This document shows, piece after piece, positions 1 to 11,545 of a stretch of DNA of 64,000 bases (position 1 is the stretch's first letter; each line of letters begins with the position of its first letter). The DNA is from Ficedula albicollis (Eukaryota > Chordata > Aves > Passeriformes > Muscicapidae): assembly GCF_000247815.1 (NCBI RefSeq), contig NC_021674.1:83816513-83880512 (forward strand), read 5' to 3'. The translations under genes and the position numbers were made by a program. The notes under the pieces are model-generated. The model made no database searches and was not told where the DNA came from. It saw only the letters and a list, made by a program, of their open reading frames with translations.

Positions 1-1152
1 TACTGTAGAATCTCTTTCATCCCATTTCACACAATAAACACATTTAAGGCAATGCCTCTCGACATAAACTCAGCTCTAAGTGACAAAAGGCACCTGTTCT
101 ACATGCTATCTATGCCAAAAGATCACAGTCAAAACAAGCCAGAGAAGTGAAGTGGAAGACCAACACACATAAACATCTCAGTGCCATGAGGCAAGGCTAG
201 AACCCCATCTAACCAACTCCTGGCTCAGTCCAGTTTACTGGGGCAGAGTCACAAACTGCTGCCCCTCTCAGTCTTGGAAAACCTGCCTATACCATTCTTT
301 TCCACAGGGATCCAAGGCAGTACCATACTCCTCTGCTTTTGTATTCTTAAATTAATTAAAACAAATTATAGATGGTTCGACCTCACAGGAAACAAATGTT
401 ATATTTCATAGCAAGTTAATTTTTAACACAGAAAACATCCCTAAGCAGCAACCTACAGTATTCTGTATGTTAATAAAACACCACTAAAAAATTTTAATAA
501 GGACTTCATTAAATTCATCATTTCAAACTAAATTCTGTCCATTAACTCAATCTCCGAAAACATACCAGTACCAATGAAAGTACTATTACCGAGATCAAAA
601 CTGGAAACGTGGTTTATTTTTTTATTGTTGAGTTTCACATCTTTAACATTCAGACATATGCAAAATTTCACAGTATTGGTATGAACTTACTCAAAATGAA
701 AGGGCTAACTGTAGGGAAACTGCCATTTCCAGGAGGTAGGAAAAGCTGGACATTTAAGGCTAGCCTAACATTTTATAGGTTAACACTGTTTCCAAATGCC
801 CTGCATACCCTCACTTAGAAAGCAAGCAAAGAAGGAAAGAACACTTCCCATGGTCTGACAAACAAGAACAGGCATCCATCTTTCATGTCTTCTCTCCCTA
901 GGGTTTTGAGAAAAACATATTTCAGAAGAAAAAAATTGCAAGCAGTTTTTGGTGGCATTTAAGGAAAATAAGCCCTTCCAGGGAATCAATCTAATGTAAG
1001 TTCCACTATGTGGTTATTTTGTTCTTATTCTTAATCCCGTGGGACAACATGAAAATTGCTCATGAGGATTTCATGTCAGAAGTCAGAAGAAGCAAAGCAA
1101 GAGCTATGCGCAAAAACCCCATATGTATGTTTGCTCACTCTCTTGTGGAAGC
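1..1152. other. AT-rich sequence, nothing recognised
   Basis: No repeat family or protein-like ORF is recognised. Short ORFs are present on both strands but have no family signature. If MEI4 runs leftward through the window, this is intronic to that gene (inference). Confidence 0.5.
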
Positions 1153-1180
1153 AAAAAAAAAAAAAAAAAAAAAAAAAAAT

Positions 1181-1215
<35 letters not shown>

Positions 1216-1268
1216 AAAAAAAAATAGAAGAGGAGAAAGAAAGAAGAAAAGAGAAGAAAAAGGGAAGA
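1153..1268 (+). repeat. Poly(A) and purine-rich low-complexity tract
   Basis: A run of 27 A, then TC, then 32 A, then G and 10 A, followed by about 45 bases of AAG/GAAA-type purine sequence. The lysine-rich and phenylalanine-rich ORFs across it are translations of this tract. No target-site duplication or gene-like sequence was seen beside it, so I do not call a retroposed poly(A) tail. Confidence 0.9.
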
Positions 1269-4230
1269 TTAGCACAGCAGTATCATATCCATAGAAACCA
1301 AACTTAAGATGTTCCCAAATAAAACAGGTAGCATATTCAATGAAACGCTCCTTTCTAATAGGAGACAATGTTGCATTTATGGTTAGGTTCCTATCCACTG
1401 CAATATCAAACTCCTGTTCCATGATGAGCTTCCAGAAAACCCTATTACAGTAAGTCCCCAATATCAGTGCATTTCCAGCTAAATAAGTAATACAAAATGT
1501 TAAAATTATTAAGCCATTTATATGTTCTAGTCATTTCGGGAGGAGGTTGCAGTTATATTGTAAAAAAAAAAATAGTAACGCACCAGGAAATACTCATTAT
1601 TTCCCTCAAAATGTCTAGAAATACCTAATAATTTATTTATTGAAAGAAGCTAAACTCATCACTTTGTACTTACCTACTACTCAAATGAGAAAGCAGTCTT
1701 GGTGTTCACATCATGTGGTTATCAAATACAAAAAAAAAAAAGAAAAATAAAAGGAATGGCATTAAGCCTGCCTCAGACTAACAAAAACCTTTAAATACTA
1801 ATTTCAAGAACATTTGACTACTAGTGTATTGGAACAAAAGATATAAAAACTCGGTGTGTGTGATAAAGTGACCACAAATTTTACAACACCATAAGTAATG
1901 AATATCTGGTCGTGAACAATTTTACAGTCTCTTTACATTTGTCACATCAAGTTCAAGAAATATTTAAATTCCTAATTCCTATTTACAACTGTAGCTCCTT
2001 ACTAAATTAGGATCCTGAGCTGAAAACCAAAGGTAGATCCTGAGCCCCAAACAAAGCAAGATGTGGTCCCACAAAGAGCCTTGGGTCCATATCCAGTACT
2101 GCTAAAAGAGGATGGCCTGAAAATCAGAAGCCACTCAAGGGATGAGGGAGTGACTTACATATTGCAGTGTGTCAGCAAGGTGTGCAGGCACTGGAACACA
2201 GATGTGCATACTGCTGTGGCCAGTAAAAAAACACAAACACCAGAGGCTTTAATCAGGGCAGTAAGATGCCAGCTAGCCCCACGATTAGAGATTAGGGAGT
2301 TTTCAGCCAGTCCTAAGGAAGCAGAGCTCTAAAGAACACCAAAGTCAATCCCATCTCCTACATTCATTCTCTCACTATTCAATGCAGAGTAAAAGAGGCA
2401 GCTTGCATAAGATTTTGTAGTAGGACCTGGGTGGTCAAAGATGCTTTCTTAAGATACTCTGTTGGCAGCTGCCTCAAACTGGAGAACATTTGAATGAGAA
2501 AGGCCAAATGCTACATGTAGTTCTAAATTTAAAAACTGGAAGAAGGGTCCTCAGCTGATGAAATTGCTCTGAAATGGTAAAATGATCTTCAAGTATTTTG
2601 AAAAACTTAATCTGCAGTTTTGCAGTTCCACTACCAACAGGGTCTGCAGAACAGAAAACAGGCTTGAAGGTGGCAAAGGTGAGAATCAAAGTGAAGACAT
2701 TATCTGAATTCTGCAAAGAAAAAATTATTTCTGTTTCAAGCATTAGACATTGTTTATATTCTCTCATTTCTTGAGTAGACACAGATTATCATTTGAAAAT
2801 CAAAACCACTGACATCACACATGTAAAGTTCTCCTAAAACTCAGTACCAATTGATACTCTCAGTTCCATTTCTAAAAGAAAAAGCAAGAGACAATAAAAA
2901 ACGAGACATCCACAGAAACCTCTTTGATGATATGGCATTCTGCTTTCCAAGTAGGTGTACAGTCAATAACCTCTAAAAGGAAATGAAAACATAAGTGAAA
3001 TTATGTCCACGACTACATTTTTCAGGGTTCTCTGTTACTCTTCATTTAATTTTCATTGATTGGTTTGTTTGAAGTGCACTTTATATGAACAATGAGTCAA
3101 CTTTTTTTCTCTTATTTAAAAACCCATACATTTTCTTTGCCTTTCTCTCATGTGTAACTCTATTTTGCTATTTTCATTACTAATCTAGCTGACTGGTTGA
3201 GGAATAAACAACTCTTCCCCCTTCATGAACTCTTATGTGTTTAGCACCCCATTGTTGTCCTGACCTGGAACCAAGACAAACTTCCGTTTTCATTATTCCA
3301 TACTAATAATGCCAAAAAAGTCTGATAGAATATTATTAGAATTCTCCAAATAAGAAGTCTTAGAAGCCTTGTGTCCCACATTTTGCTTCTGCACCTCCAT
3401 GAGGGATTTTCCGTAACTGGCTTGGAAAAGAAAGGTCCTTTGTTTAAATGCAAGGTGCTTTTTCATGCTTTTTAATGACAAAGGTGCATTCTGACATATT
3501 TTATCCCATTTAGGGATAATTTCACAGAAATTAATATAGGACTGAGTTTGTACAATTTTCAAGTTGTTCAATGCTAGGATTTAAATGCTTCTCTAAAGGC
3601 TTAGAACCATATACTTCAATTTGTTAGGGATTTTGCCTAAATAAACCACCTAAACGTTTAGAATTCAGTAAGAACTGAGAAGGATTTTGAGGATATAAAC
3701 ATTCATTTCTAAGGGATCTCTGTAGATGACAGCACAAATCTTCTGTAGCTTGAGTCAAATAAAGCAAACTTGCAGTAAAGATATGAAAGGATAAATAATC
3801 AGATACCAAACATACAGATTTGGGTCAGTTAACGCTCATCAAGCAGCTTTGACAACAAAAGATCTGACAAGCTTTACAATACTGACCATCTCAATGGCGT
3901 GACTGAAATTTGAGTTCTAAGCCAGATAGGAGATATTTCAAAATACTAAATGAATTAATGTTATCTCTAAAGAGTGCCTGACTTAATTGGTAGTACTAAA
4001 CTGTAAGCATTATGTCTTATTAAAAATGCTCTGCATTATGAAACAATCTGAGCTTTGCTAAGAGACAGGAAACAGTAGCCAATGAAGACTGCAATGACCT
4101 GGATGCAACTTAGTGAGATGAAGGCTAAAATGAGGTGGACTCCTTAACAAGTCAGCAAAAGTGTGCCTTCCTAAAAACATTTACTTTTCTTGAATAAAAC
4201 ATGGTATAAATGCTTGGTTTTTCTGTCTTT
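1269..4230. other. Unannotated AT-rich sequence, possible MEI4 intron
   Basis: No recognised repeat or gene. A minus-strand ORF at 2474-2782 has a splice-acceptor-like sequence before residue 1 of its downstream half (exon would start near 2710), but its phase does not fit the MEI4 exon and no family is recognised. It is listed under rejected observations. Confidence 0.45.
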
Positions 4231-4231
4231 A

Positions 4232-4462
4232 TATATCCAGAAAGATGCAAACCAAGATCTGCTTGAGGAAGGAGATTCCAATTTTGAGTGGGGTTAAGGT
4301 TTCCCAGAAGTGTTGTGAAATCTCCATCATCAGAGATACTTAGAAAATGTCTGGACATGGTCCTGCACAACTGGCTCTAAATGACCATGCTTGACAAGAG
4401 GCTTGGACAAGTTGATATTCAGTACTCCCTTCCAACTTCCACCATTCTGTGATTCTGTATTT
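4232..4462 (+). mobile_element. CR1 LINE, 3' end fragment
   Basis: Reads as the last about 230 bp of an old chicken-repeat-1 element: the 'gaagtgttgtgaaatctcc', 'gtctggacatggtcctg' and 'gaggcttggacaag' blocks, then 'ccttccaacttccaccattc' and a degenerate 'ctgtgattctgta' tail. 5' truncation and a tail of the repeated octamer type are usual for CR1. The copy is diverged and non-coding. Confidence 0.85.
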
Positions 4463-4556
4463 CCAGGAAAAAAACTGACTGATTCTCAGCTTCCCTCAGC
4501 AGACTTAAAGGCTGACTTAAACGGATCCTAATTGTCATGGCCACACTTGTTAACCT
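4443..4556 (+). repeat. Diverged direct repeat, left copy
   Basis: From the 'gattctgtatttccagg' motif to 'cacacttgttaacctgtt' this matches 5095-5207 with scattered substitutions and small indels. The pair brackets the LTR-like block between them. The copies are too long for a retroviral target-site duplication, which is 4-6 bp. Confidence 0.75.
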
Positions 4557-4881
4557 GTTGCCTTGGGTTTCAGCTTTTGTATTTTTCAGAATCTCTGTTG
4601 CTTAGTGTGTAACTCTGAAACTTCATATTAGATGTTAGTATGCTCTCTTCACAGGGTAGTTAGACAAAACAATCCCCTTCTAGCTAGAGAATCAAGGACA
4701 ACCGGTACCCAAGAAGCAAAAACAACAATGAGGGAAAGGGGACAACCCAGCGGTCTGAGACTTCATAGCCTGGGGCTGTGGTTGGACAATTAACCCCAAT
4801 ATGTAGATGAACCAAAACTTATAAAAGTGTAAAGACTCGTGACCAGGATCCATCTTGGATTTGATATGGGTGTAGCCCTGG

Positions 4882-5055
4882 CCAGGCTCTTGCACTGCCC
4901 AAAGTGTGTCCTTTTAATAAATACCTATTTTATTTCTTTTGCTTTGTCTANNNNNNNNNNNNNNNNNNNNNNNNNNNNNNNNNNNNCCAGGCTCTTGCAC
5001 TGCCCAAAGTGTGTCCTTTTAATAAATACCTATTTTATTTCTTTTGCTTTGTCTA
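4882..5055 (+). repeat. Exact 69-bp duplication around an N gap
   Basis: Positions 4882-4950 and 4987-5055 are identical over 69 bp, from 'ccaggctcttgcactg' to 'gctttgtcta', and are separated only by 36 N. This is what two unmerged contig ends look like. The second copy is probably false. Confidence 0.9.
4951..4986. other. Assembly gap (36 N)
   Basis: Thirty-six N characters. The only gap in the window, flanked by identical sequence. Confidence 0.99.
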
Positions 5056-5094
5056 GTTTCTGTTCCAGGTCAGCCTTTTCAGGCATCACAACCC

Positions 5095-5207
5095 CCACCA
5101 TACTGAGATTCTGTATTTCCAGGGAAAAAAAGACTGATTCTTAGCTTTCCACAGCAGACTTAAAGGCAGAAGGATCCTAATTGCCATGGCCACACTTGGT
5201 AACCTGT
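5095..5207 (+). repeat. Diverged direct repeat, right copy
   Basis: Partner of 4443-4556. It shares the 'cagcagacttaaaggc', 'ggatcctaattg' and 'catggccacacttg' blocks in the same order and orientation. Confidence 0.75.
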
Positions 5208-5209
5208 TT

Positions 5210-8200
5210 TTACCATATACATTCTGTTTTCCCCAAAACTATAATTCTGTTAGCCAGAAGAAAAGAAATTTTTCTACACTAAATTATGAATCACACTTGC
5301 TTTTATGAATCTTATTCCTAATAATCACTATGCATCTTAAATTAATAAAATAATAACAAACCCTTTCTCTTGTTGGGAAAATTGGGTTGGTTTTTCCTCT
5401 GAATGGGTTCCTTACACAGATATCTGGAAAGAAAAGGATGCTTCTTGGGTGCTTTCACCCCAAACACGTGCTTAGAACAGCTGTAGCAATGCCATTGGAT
5501 AAGATGGCAGCTGCTTTCAAAGTGAGAAAGTTTCCACAACCAAAACAGGCCTGTTATCCATGGAAGGAGCAGTACTCTGAGATTTCAATAAATAATTACA
5601 CTCCAGCTGGTGCTTTTTACAGATTGCAAATTAACTTATTTAATTATCCTGAAAAGGCCTCAGCTTTCATAAAGTTCCCCATTGTGTCAATACAATTATG
5701 CAGAACAGATTTATCTCATCATCATATTCCAAGAGCCATATTCCTGTAAATCTGTGCTAAACACAATTTAACTTCATTTTTGCCATCTCACAGATCTGCT
5801 CTCATTTCTTTGTTCTCCTCATAAAAACATAGAATACTTCTTAGGTTGTGAGACATTCCTTGCCATGCTGCCTACTTGCATTATTACCACTGGTAGATGC
5901 ATGGGAGTACACCAGTACACTTAAGATGTCAAATGACATTTCTGAATTACTGTTTGTCTGACAACTCTATGCCTTAGAGAAAAAAACATGTTGAGATGAG
6001 ACACTGGGCTGCCCTTATGGATCTGTATGGAGAGAAAGACACCTATTTTTATTTGGGGGAATGGGGAAGCAGGAGGTAGGGAGGTAGAATGCCTTTACGC
6101 AGAAACATCACATCCCTAAGCACCTGAAAAAAATAATCAGAACTGTTTTCCATGGCAACATCAAATTAAGAGTTGACTGCTGCCCAGTGGAGAATCCTCT
6201 GACCTTAGGAAAAAGAAGATAGAAAAAGAAAGAAGTAAAAGATACCCCTCAGAGGCTGACAGTTCCTCTGCAGTTGTCATGCTTTTGTACTCCTTCCAAA
6301 TACCAGGGGGAGAAAGTGATGACAGGACACAGCAATCTGTAGCAGCAGCTCATTTAAACACACCAACCTGAAAAGATAGCTTTTCCTTAAATACCCCATG
6401 ATAACTTGGAAATTTTGGTCTGTAGTCCTCTACCTTACTACCATGTCATATGAACTAAAATTGTTGCTAAGTGCAATTTACAACATGTAAACATTTCAAG
6501 CACTATTTCATCTACCTTTTGGGGAGGGAGATAATTTCCCCTAATAGACGAATGTGTTTGTATCATTATTATTAAGTCAGATGTGGACTGCTGTTACCCC
6601 TACCAACACGGAAGACTCCTTTATGAGGCTGCAGATAACATACTGAGGAAATTTTCAGGTTTTGGTCTGACCTTTCTGAATTCATCTGATTGGTTTCTCT
6701 TTGAAAATGAGCTTAAAAAAAATCTGTTATCAATTATGTTCTCTCACCACTTCTTAATGTAAGGAGACAGAGGAAACATCACAAGCTACATTGCTTAAGT
6801 CATGATGGAGAGCTTTGCCCTTTCAGAAGTTAGAAATCCAATTATTCAGAAAATATTTTGACTGGCCATCATTTTTCCTCCCATCATCAAAGCAGGACTT
6901 GACTTATCCTGTCTTTGCCTACCAAGGAAATCCTGGGGTATAAGACGAGCACCCAGAGTTTCTGTTCTCCCTTTTGAGCAAGAAATTCCCAAGCCATGAA
7001 AAGGGAAAAGAAGGATGAATTCTGTGGCCCAAAGCAAGGTTGGTGGTAAACTAGCTATGTAATGCTTATTGTCAGTTTAACTTCAGCTGTTGAACTGGCT
7101 GGTTCCAGTTCTATAAGCCCCCAGTGAGTGGAAATGAGACTGAAGTGTCTTCATTCATACTAGTCTACAAAGGAAGTTGTTCCCTTTTTCCATACGAACA
7201 ACTAAATGCCTCAAGAAACACACCAAGTTAAGGAGTGAAGTAGGAGATAAAAAGTTCTTTTTTTCTCTGGGTGTCATTCTCAAAAGAGATACAAGTTGTT
7301 CTTTGGAATAGAATTTAGGGACAGTATCCTAAAGGGTGAAATGTAGCCCCAGGATATAGATAAAAATCAGACATTCAGGTTAATCACACTGTGACTCTGA
7401 GGTTCAGCATTTCCCTAAACACAGAGACACACTGTGGTAGGGTGGCTGGCACATGTGCTACTGTGGAGGCAAAAACAGGAGGGACCTCCAGGTCATGGCA
7501 GAAGAAGTTCTACTGTAAATCTTCTATAAAAGGAAGAGTAACCTAATTCTAAAAAGGTACGGAGTGGAGAGAATCTGATTTTTATTTTAACTAGAGGAGC
7601 AAGCAGTTCAGTAAATTCCTACCCACTGCATAAGAAGGGAATAAACCAAGTTAGAACCAAGTTTGAAGGTAGAAGCTAAGGAAGAAGGAACACATACCTG
7701 AAATAAGTTTTGCTAAACTTATACCACAAATAATTGATTTGGAACCTTCAAGAGTATCAGCTGGAAGCAACCAAGGTAATAAACATCTATCCTCTAAATT
7801 GTCAATCCTAAAATACATTCTTGGCAAAAAAAGGGTGGAATACTGCATTTATGCCTCCTTGGGCTGGAATAACACCTGCAGACTTTTCAGAGCTCTTTAA
7901 CACAGCCTGCCAAGAAACAATATGATCATTGATTTTATGAACTGGTAAGAGTGAAGGAATTTGTCTTAGAGGACAGGTGCTTCAATCCATGAACCTATCA
8001 ATTCATCAATGCTTTGTAAAACCCTTTATCTTTTCTTGTTGCTCAAAGCAAACTGACAACAGAATACTCAACTCCTATAAGTGCTTATTCTTAGAATAAC
8101 ATTAAGAAGTTTCTATCTTCCTTTCTCTGAAATTTTAATCTGAATCAAACAAAGGCATGAAAGTTTGATTTAACGTGAAATTTGACTTTTTTTTCTACCC

Positions 8201-9160
8201 ATGGGCTTAGTTGTCAGGACAATACTGGTGGTGAAAAGCAACAGATAATAGCAAAAACATTTGCTTCTCCTCCTCCACGTGTGATTGACATGCAGCCAAA
8301 AGCATCACCAAGGAGTAGAGTCCTTGTATTCAGAAAGGCAACTGAACAATAAGTCAAATAAGGAGCTTCCAGACACAGTACAGTCAGTGAATACTCACCA
8401 CTGCACTTTCATAAAAAACACATTAATCTGTAAGAACTCAAAACACCAAGCAGTTTGCCTGCAGCAAAGCATGCTTCTCCCCCTAACTAGGAGCCCACAG
8501 CTTTTTTAGTGTCTCTGAGGACAAAGAACTATTCAGATGGGACAAAGAAATTTAGGCACCATTTCTTTTAAAAATAGGTTCTCTGTTCTTTATTCTTCAT
8601 GTATTTGCACATCTGTACTATGTTCAACTGTATGTGGAGGGGCAAAACAGGTACCACAGCTTCAAAGAGTTCACAAATTTCTCACATCAGGGTAATAAAA
8701 CTCCATGGGCAGTTTCTAATCATTCCTGAAGTCTCTGAAAGACCTATTACTATTAGCAGGTAGGAGAGGAAAGCTCTCACATTTGGGATGCAAAGCAAAG
8801 AAGATACAGCTGCAAAGTGAAGCTTGGCTGAAGCACTCAAACTCTTCAGTTCTCATGAGGCAACAGCAGAAACAAATGCAGTCTTATCTTTACTGCATGA
8901 GATTTTCTGATAGTTGATTTTGTGGAAGCCAGATATTCCTGTATCTAAAGAGTTGTTAATTAAAACAGCAGAAAGCCACAGAAAGGCTAGGAGTTTGAAA
9001 TATTTTTAAGAGGCTGCATAATTTTAAGCAGAACACCAATTCCAAAAATGAGGCTGGAGAAATGAGTGGAGGAGGAAATGGATCCATGATATCTGCAGAT
9101 TACTTGGTTCTAAGAGCAACCCTAGTTATCATTCTCAGCCCTAAAGAGAATACCTCTGGT
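5210..9160. other. Unannotated AT-rich sequence
   Basis: About 4 kb with no CR1 tail, LTR, tandem array or protein-like ORF that I recognise. The 120-codon ORF at 5387-5749 shows no domain features. Probably MEI4 intron if the gene continues leftward. Confidence 0.45.
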
Positions 9161-9282
9161 GTGATATTAGGTGGTAAACCTGGGAAACCATAACGATGGC
9201 TTGATGGGTCTATAGTACTTTGTGATATTAGGTGGTAAACCTGGGAAACCATAATGATGGCATGATGGGTCTATAGTACTTT
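9161..9282 (+). repeat. 61-bp tandem duplication (2 copies)
   Basis: Units 9161-9221 and 9222-9282, head to tail with no spacer, differ at two positions (C/T and T/A). No third copy. Confidence 0.95.
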
Positions 9283-10230
9283 GACTTGAAAGGATGAAAC
9301 ACCACTTACTAGCACTTTTTCTCCTAACTTAGATTCAAGCTCCTTGTGCCTTTGTATCTCATCAGTAGCCACCCTCTAGCTTCTAGTCTCCACGGGCTTG
9401 AAAAATCTCAAAAGTGGCACAGCACACAAGAAAGGTATTGTTTTTTATCTTGGGGCAGAAGATGTCAGTGGTGTAGTGGGCCCTGTTTCAGGTAGGCCCT
9501 GCTTCTACAACCATCTTCCCATACATGTCAACCACAAGTATTCTACTATTAACATACATCATCAACTTGATATTCTCAGGAGTGTGTAGATGTCACCAAC
9601 AGATATTCCATCAGGTACCAGTAACAATCTTTCTTTACTCAAAAGCAAGTGACCAAGCATTTGTCTCCAGTGGAACTGTAATCATGAATGCACGCTCAGC
9701 AGAAACAGTGCAAGTGTAAGACCCCTAAAATTAGAAATGATTTATCACATTTTAAATCTGTGAACCAACTTCAGTATGACCAGGGCAATGAAAATTTACA
9801 TCCTTTGCAAAAGGTGTTAACTACCAGGGACAGTTTTCTCTGCCTATCTCACAAATAAATTGAGAATTTAGAGATTTTCAAAAATTAGACTTAGAACACA
9901 GAAGTCGCAAGTGCATTGATTTGGTTGCTATGTTTTGCTAATTGGAAGTGTTTGCTGTATTTTGCTTAATCCACAGTTAGAATATCCTCTCTAGACATTA
10001 GATGCTTATAAATTTCTTCTGATAATATGCAGCCAGTTCTTCAAAACATAAGACACCTCCTGGAAATTGCATCTTAAAAGTTACTTTTAGTCTTAAATGT
10101 CATGTCTGCAATAGGTGGCAGAAAATAGACACATAGACAATAACAAAGTAAGAATTGTCATTAAATAATTTCTCTGGAGAGAAAGGTCTATTATACTAAT
10201 TAAATAAACAAACTATTAGAGCTTCTAGCT
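9283..10230. other. Unannotated sequence
   Basis: No recognised repeat or gene. Two short ORFs near 9400-9720 have no recognisable features. Confidence 0.4.
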
Positions 10231-10374
10231 GAAGTCTAATGATCCCCCCCATCAGTCAACATTACAAATTAGAAATCTTTAGGCACGGCAATAAAGATGC
10301 TTGAAGTCTAATGATCCCCCCCATCAGTCAACGTTACAAATTAGAAATCTTTAGGCACGTCAATAAAGATGCTA
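10231..10374 (+). repeat. 72-bp tandem duplication (2 copies)
   Basis: Units 10231-10302 and 10303-10374, adjacent, with two internal substitutions (A/G, G/T) and a difference in the last base. Each unit carries the same C7 run. Confidence 0.95.
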
Positions 10375-11271
10375 CTGTTTCAGTACAAAAGCAGCATGGT
10401 AAAGCCTCATCAAGTTTTCCACAAGGCAACCTTCTAAAAATCTCAAGTCATAAAGAAATCAATTATACATCTTGATTTTAAAGATCCCCTCAGCAGTGAA
10501 CTTTTTCTCTCCTTCAGCCCAGAGAGTTTTGACCTCCATCTCCCACGAAAGTATCTCCCCAGAGCCTGCAGAAATCCTCCACTGCCAGATTTCCAAGCTC
10601 ACACAGTGCCACTGATATCTTGAATTGAGCATGACCGGCACAAGTCAGAGAAACAGTCCTGTTTGAGACCATCTTTGTTTTTTTTTTTTAAGATCTTCTT
10701 TGACTAAAAGCTTTTCTGAATCCAATAATATCAGACTCACAATATTTTATCACATGCCATAAAAAACATTCACAGTATCCACAGTCTCAATACACTCTCA
10801 GCAAGAGCAGATATACAGTCCCTTGCCTGTCCTACCTTCCTGTTACACATATTAGGGATTAGCACTTCCAACACTTTAGGCTTAAATTCTGATTTTAAAA
10901 TCTGTAGGGTGGTCAAAAAATACACAATATGTCTTTAAGACAAGTTCAAAATGTAAAAACAAACTAGTTCTTACAAACTAGTATTTCCAAAGGTATACAG
11001 TAGCATTGTGTATTGACAATTTTTGTCTGCAATTTTGCATAATACATACTGATTCTAAAGGTTGAACATATAAATTCTGCATAAGCATCAAATTCTCAAG
11101 TACAATCCCATCACAAATTAATTAAGTGTTCCACCACCTCAGAACCTAGGAAAAAACAAAACACTGTACACTGAAGACTCTCACACCTAGGTACAAGATG
11201 GTACAGGCAATATGAAAGCTATTTGGTTTCTTGCTATTGCAACATAGCCAGAAAATATTTGAGTAACTTAC
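10375..11271 (-). other. Presumed MEI4 intron
   Basis: Follows the MEI4 exon in the direction of transcription and begins at its splice donor. No repeat or further MEI4-like exon was found here. Confidence 0.5.
11266..11271 (-). promoter_or_regulatory. MEI4: Splice donor of the MEI4 exon
   Basis: Minus-strand GTAAGT directly after the last conserved coding bases, matching the consensus 5' splice site at all six positions. The preceding codon is split after its first base. Confidence 0.8.
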
Positions 11272-11520
11272 TGTTTTCCAAGCAGAATCTTGGAGAGATC
11301 CGGTTCAAAAGAAGTTCCTGGCGTAATCGAAGAACTTCGGCTTCCAGCACTTCCACCTTCCTTTTCCATCCAAAATCTTGTTCGGATACAGTTTTGGCAA
11401 GGTACTCTGTGTATTCTTTGGAACTCTTCCCTGGTGGCTTTGAATGGATAATTGCAAAAGCCAATGCTAGTTTTGATATTTTCAAATACCAAATTTGATT
11501 TTCTCTTCCATCTTTGATTT
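11272..11520 (-). CDS. MEI4: MEI4 exon encoding the N-terminal region (partial gene)
   Basis: This 249-bp exon encodes the N-terminal part of MEI4, a meiosis-specific chromosome-axis protein that, with REC114, IHO1 and MEI1, is required for SPO11-dependent double-strand breaks. What is seen: one open frame reading QIWYLKISKLALAFAIIHSK, then KSSKEYTEYLA and KVEVLEAEVLRLRQELLL. I recall mammalian MEI4 as WYLRTSKLALALAII...KSSREYTE...LEAEV..LRQ, which is near colinear. The leucine-rich LEAEV segment looks like an amphipathic or coiled-coil helix, and this N-terminal region is known to contact REC114. A pyrimidine tract and AG (11522-11521) precede the exon. A consensus donor GTAAGT follows at 11271-11266, leaving the exon in phase 1. 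No in-frame ATG occurs between the upstream TGA (11563-11561) and the conserved region, so the start codon probably lies in an upstream exon. An ATG at 11511-11509 is out of frame. The remaining exons are not seen in the window. Confidence 0.88.
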
Positions 11521-11545
11521 CTATTGCATCAAAAAAAAACCAGAA
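11521..11545 (-). promoter_or_regulatory. MEI4: Splice acceptor of the MEI4 exon
   Basis: On the minus strand a T-rich tract leads to 'gatgcaatag', a normal 3' splice site. A second possible AG lies 9 bases inside (exon then starting at 11511). Which one is used decides three residues and cannot be settled from sequence alone. Confidence 0.6.

Larger units (their letters stand above)
4557..5090 (+). mobile_element. Endogenous retrovirus LTR-like block, gap inside
   Basis: Looks like a solo LTR: a start near TGTTGCC, a possible TATA motif in 'cttataaaagtgtaaag', a polyadenylation signal AATAAA followed by a T-rich segment, and an end near 'ggcatcaca' giving a TG...CA outline of about 534 bp. 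The part after AATAAA resembles the R/U5 end of avian ERVK-type LTRs, from memory. No 6-bp target duplication is visible. A 36-N gap with identical 69-bp flanks lies inside, so the true length is uncertain and could be about 105 bp shorter. Confidence 0.55.

Noticed and set aside
1010..1461. Lys-rich and Phe-rich ORFs
   Set aside because: Produced by the poly(A) and purine tract.
2474..2782. Minus-strand ORF with a good acceptor-like sequence at 2711-2725, considered as a further MEI4 exon
   Set aside because: The MEI4 exon leaves phase 1, and joining to this acceptor would hit a stop after three codons. The residues do not resemble MEI4 as I recall it.
11223..11498. Plus-strand 91-codon ORF and a shifted minus-strand ORF (11268-11492) over the MEI4 exon
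   Set aside because: Shadows of the true MEI4 frame; only the 11485-11234 frame shows the conserved motifs.
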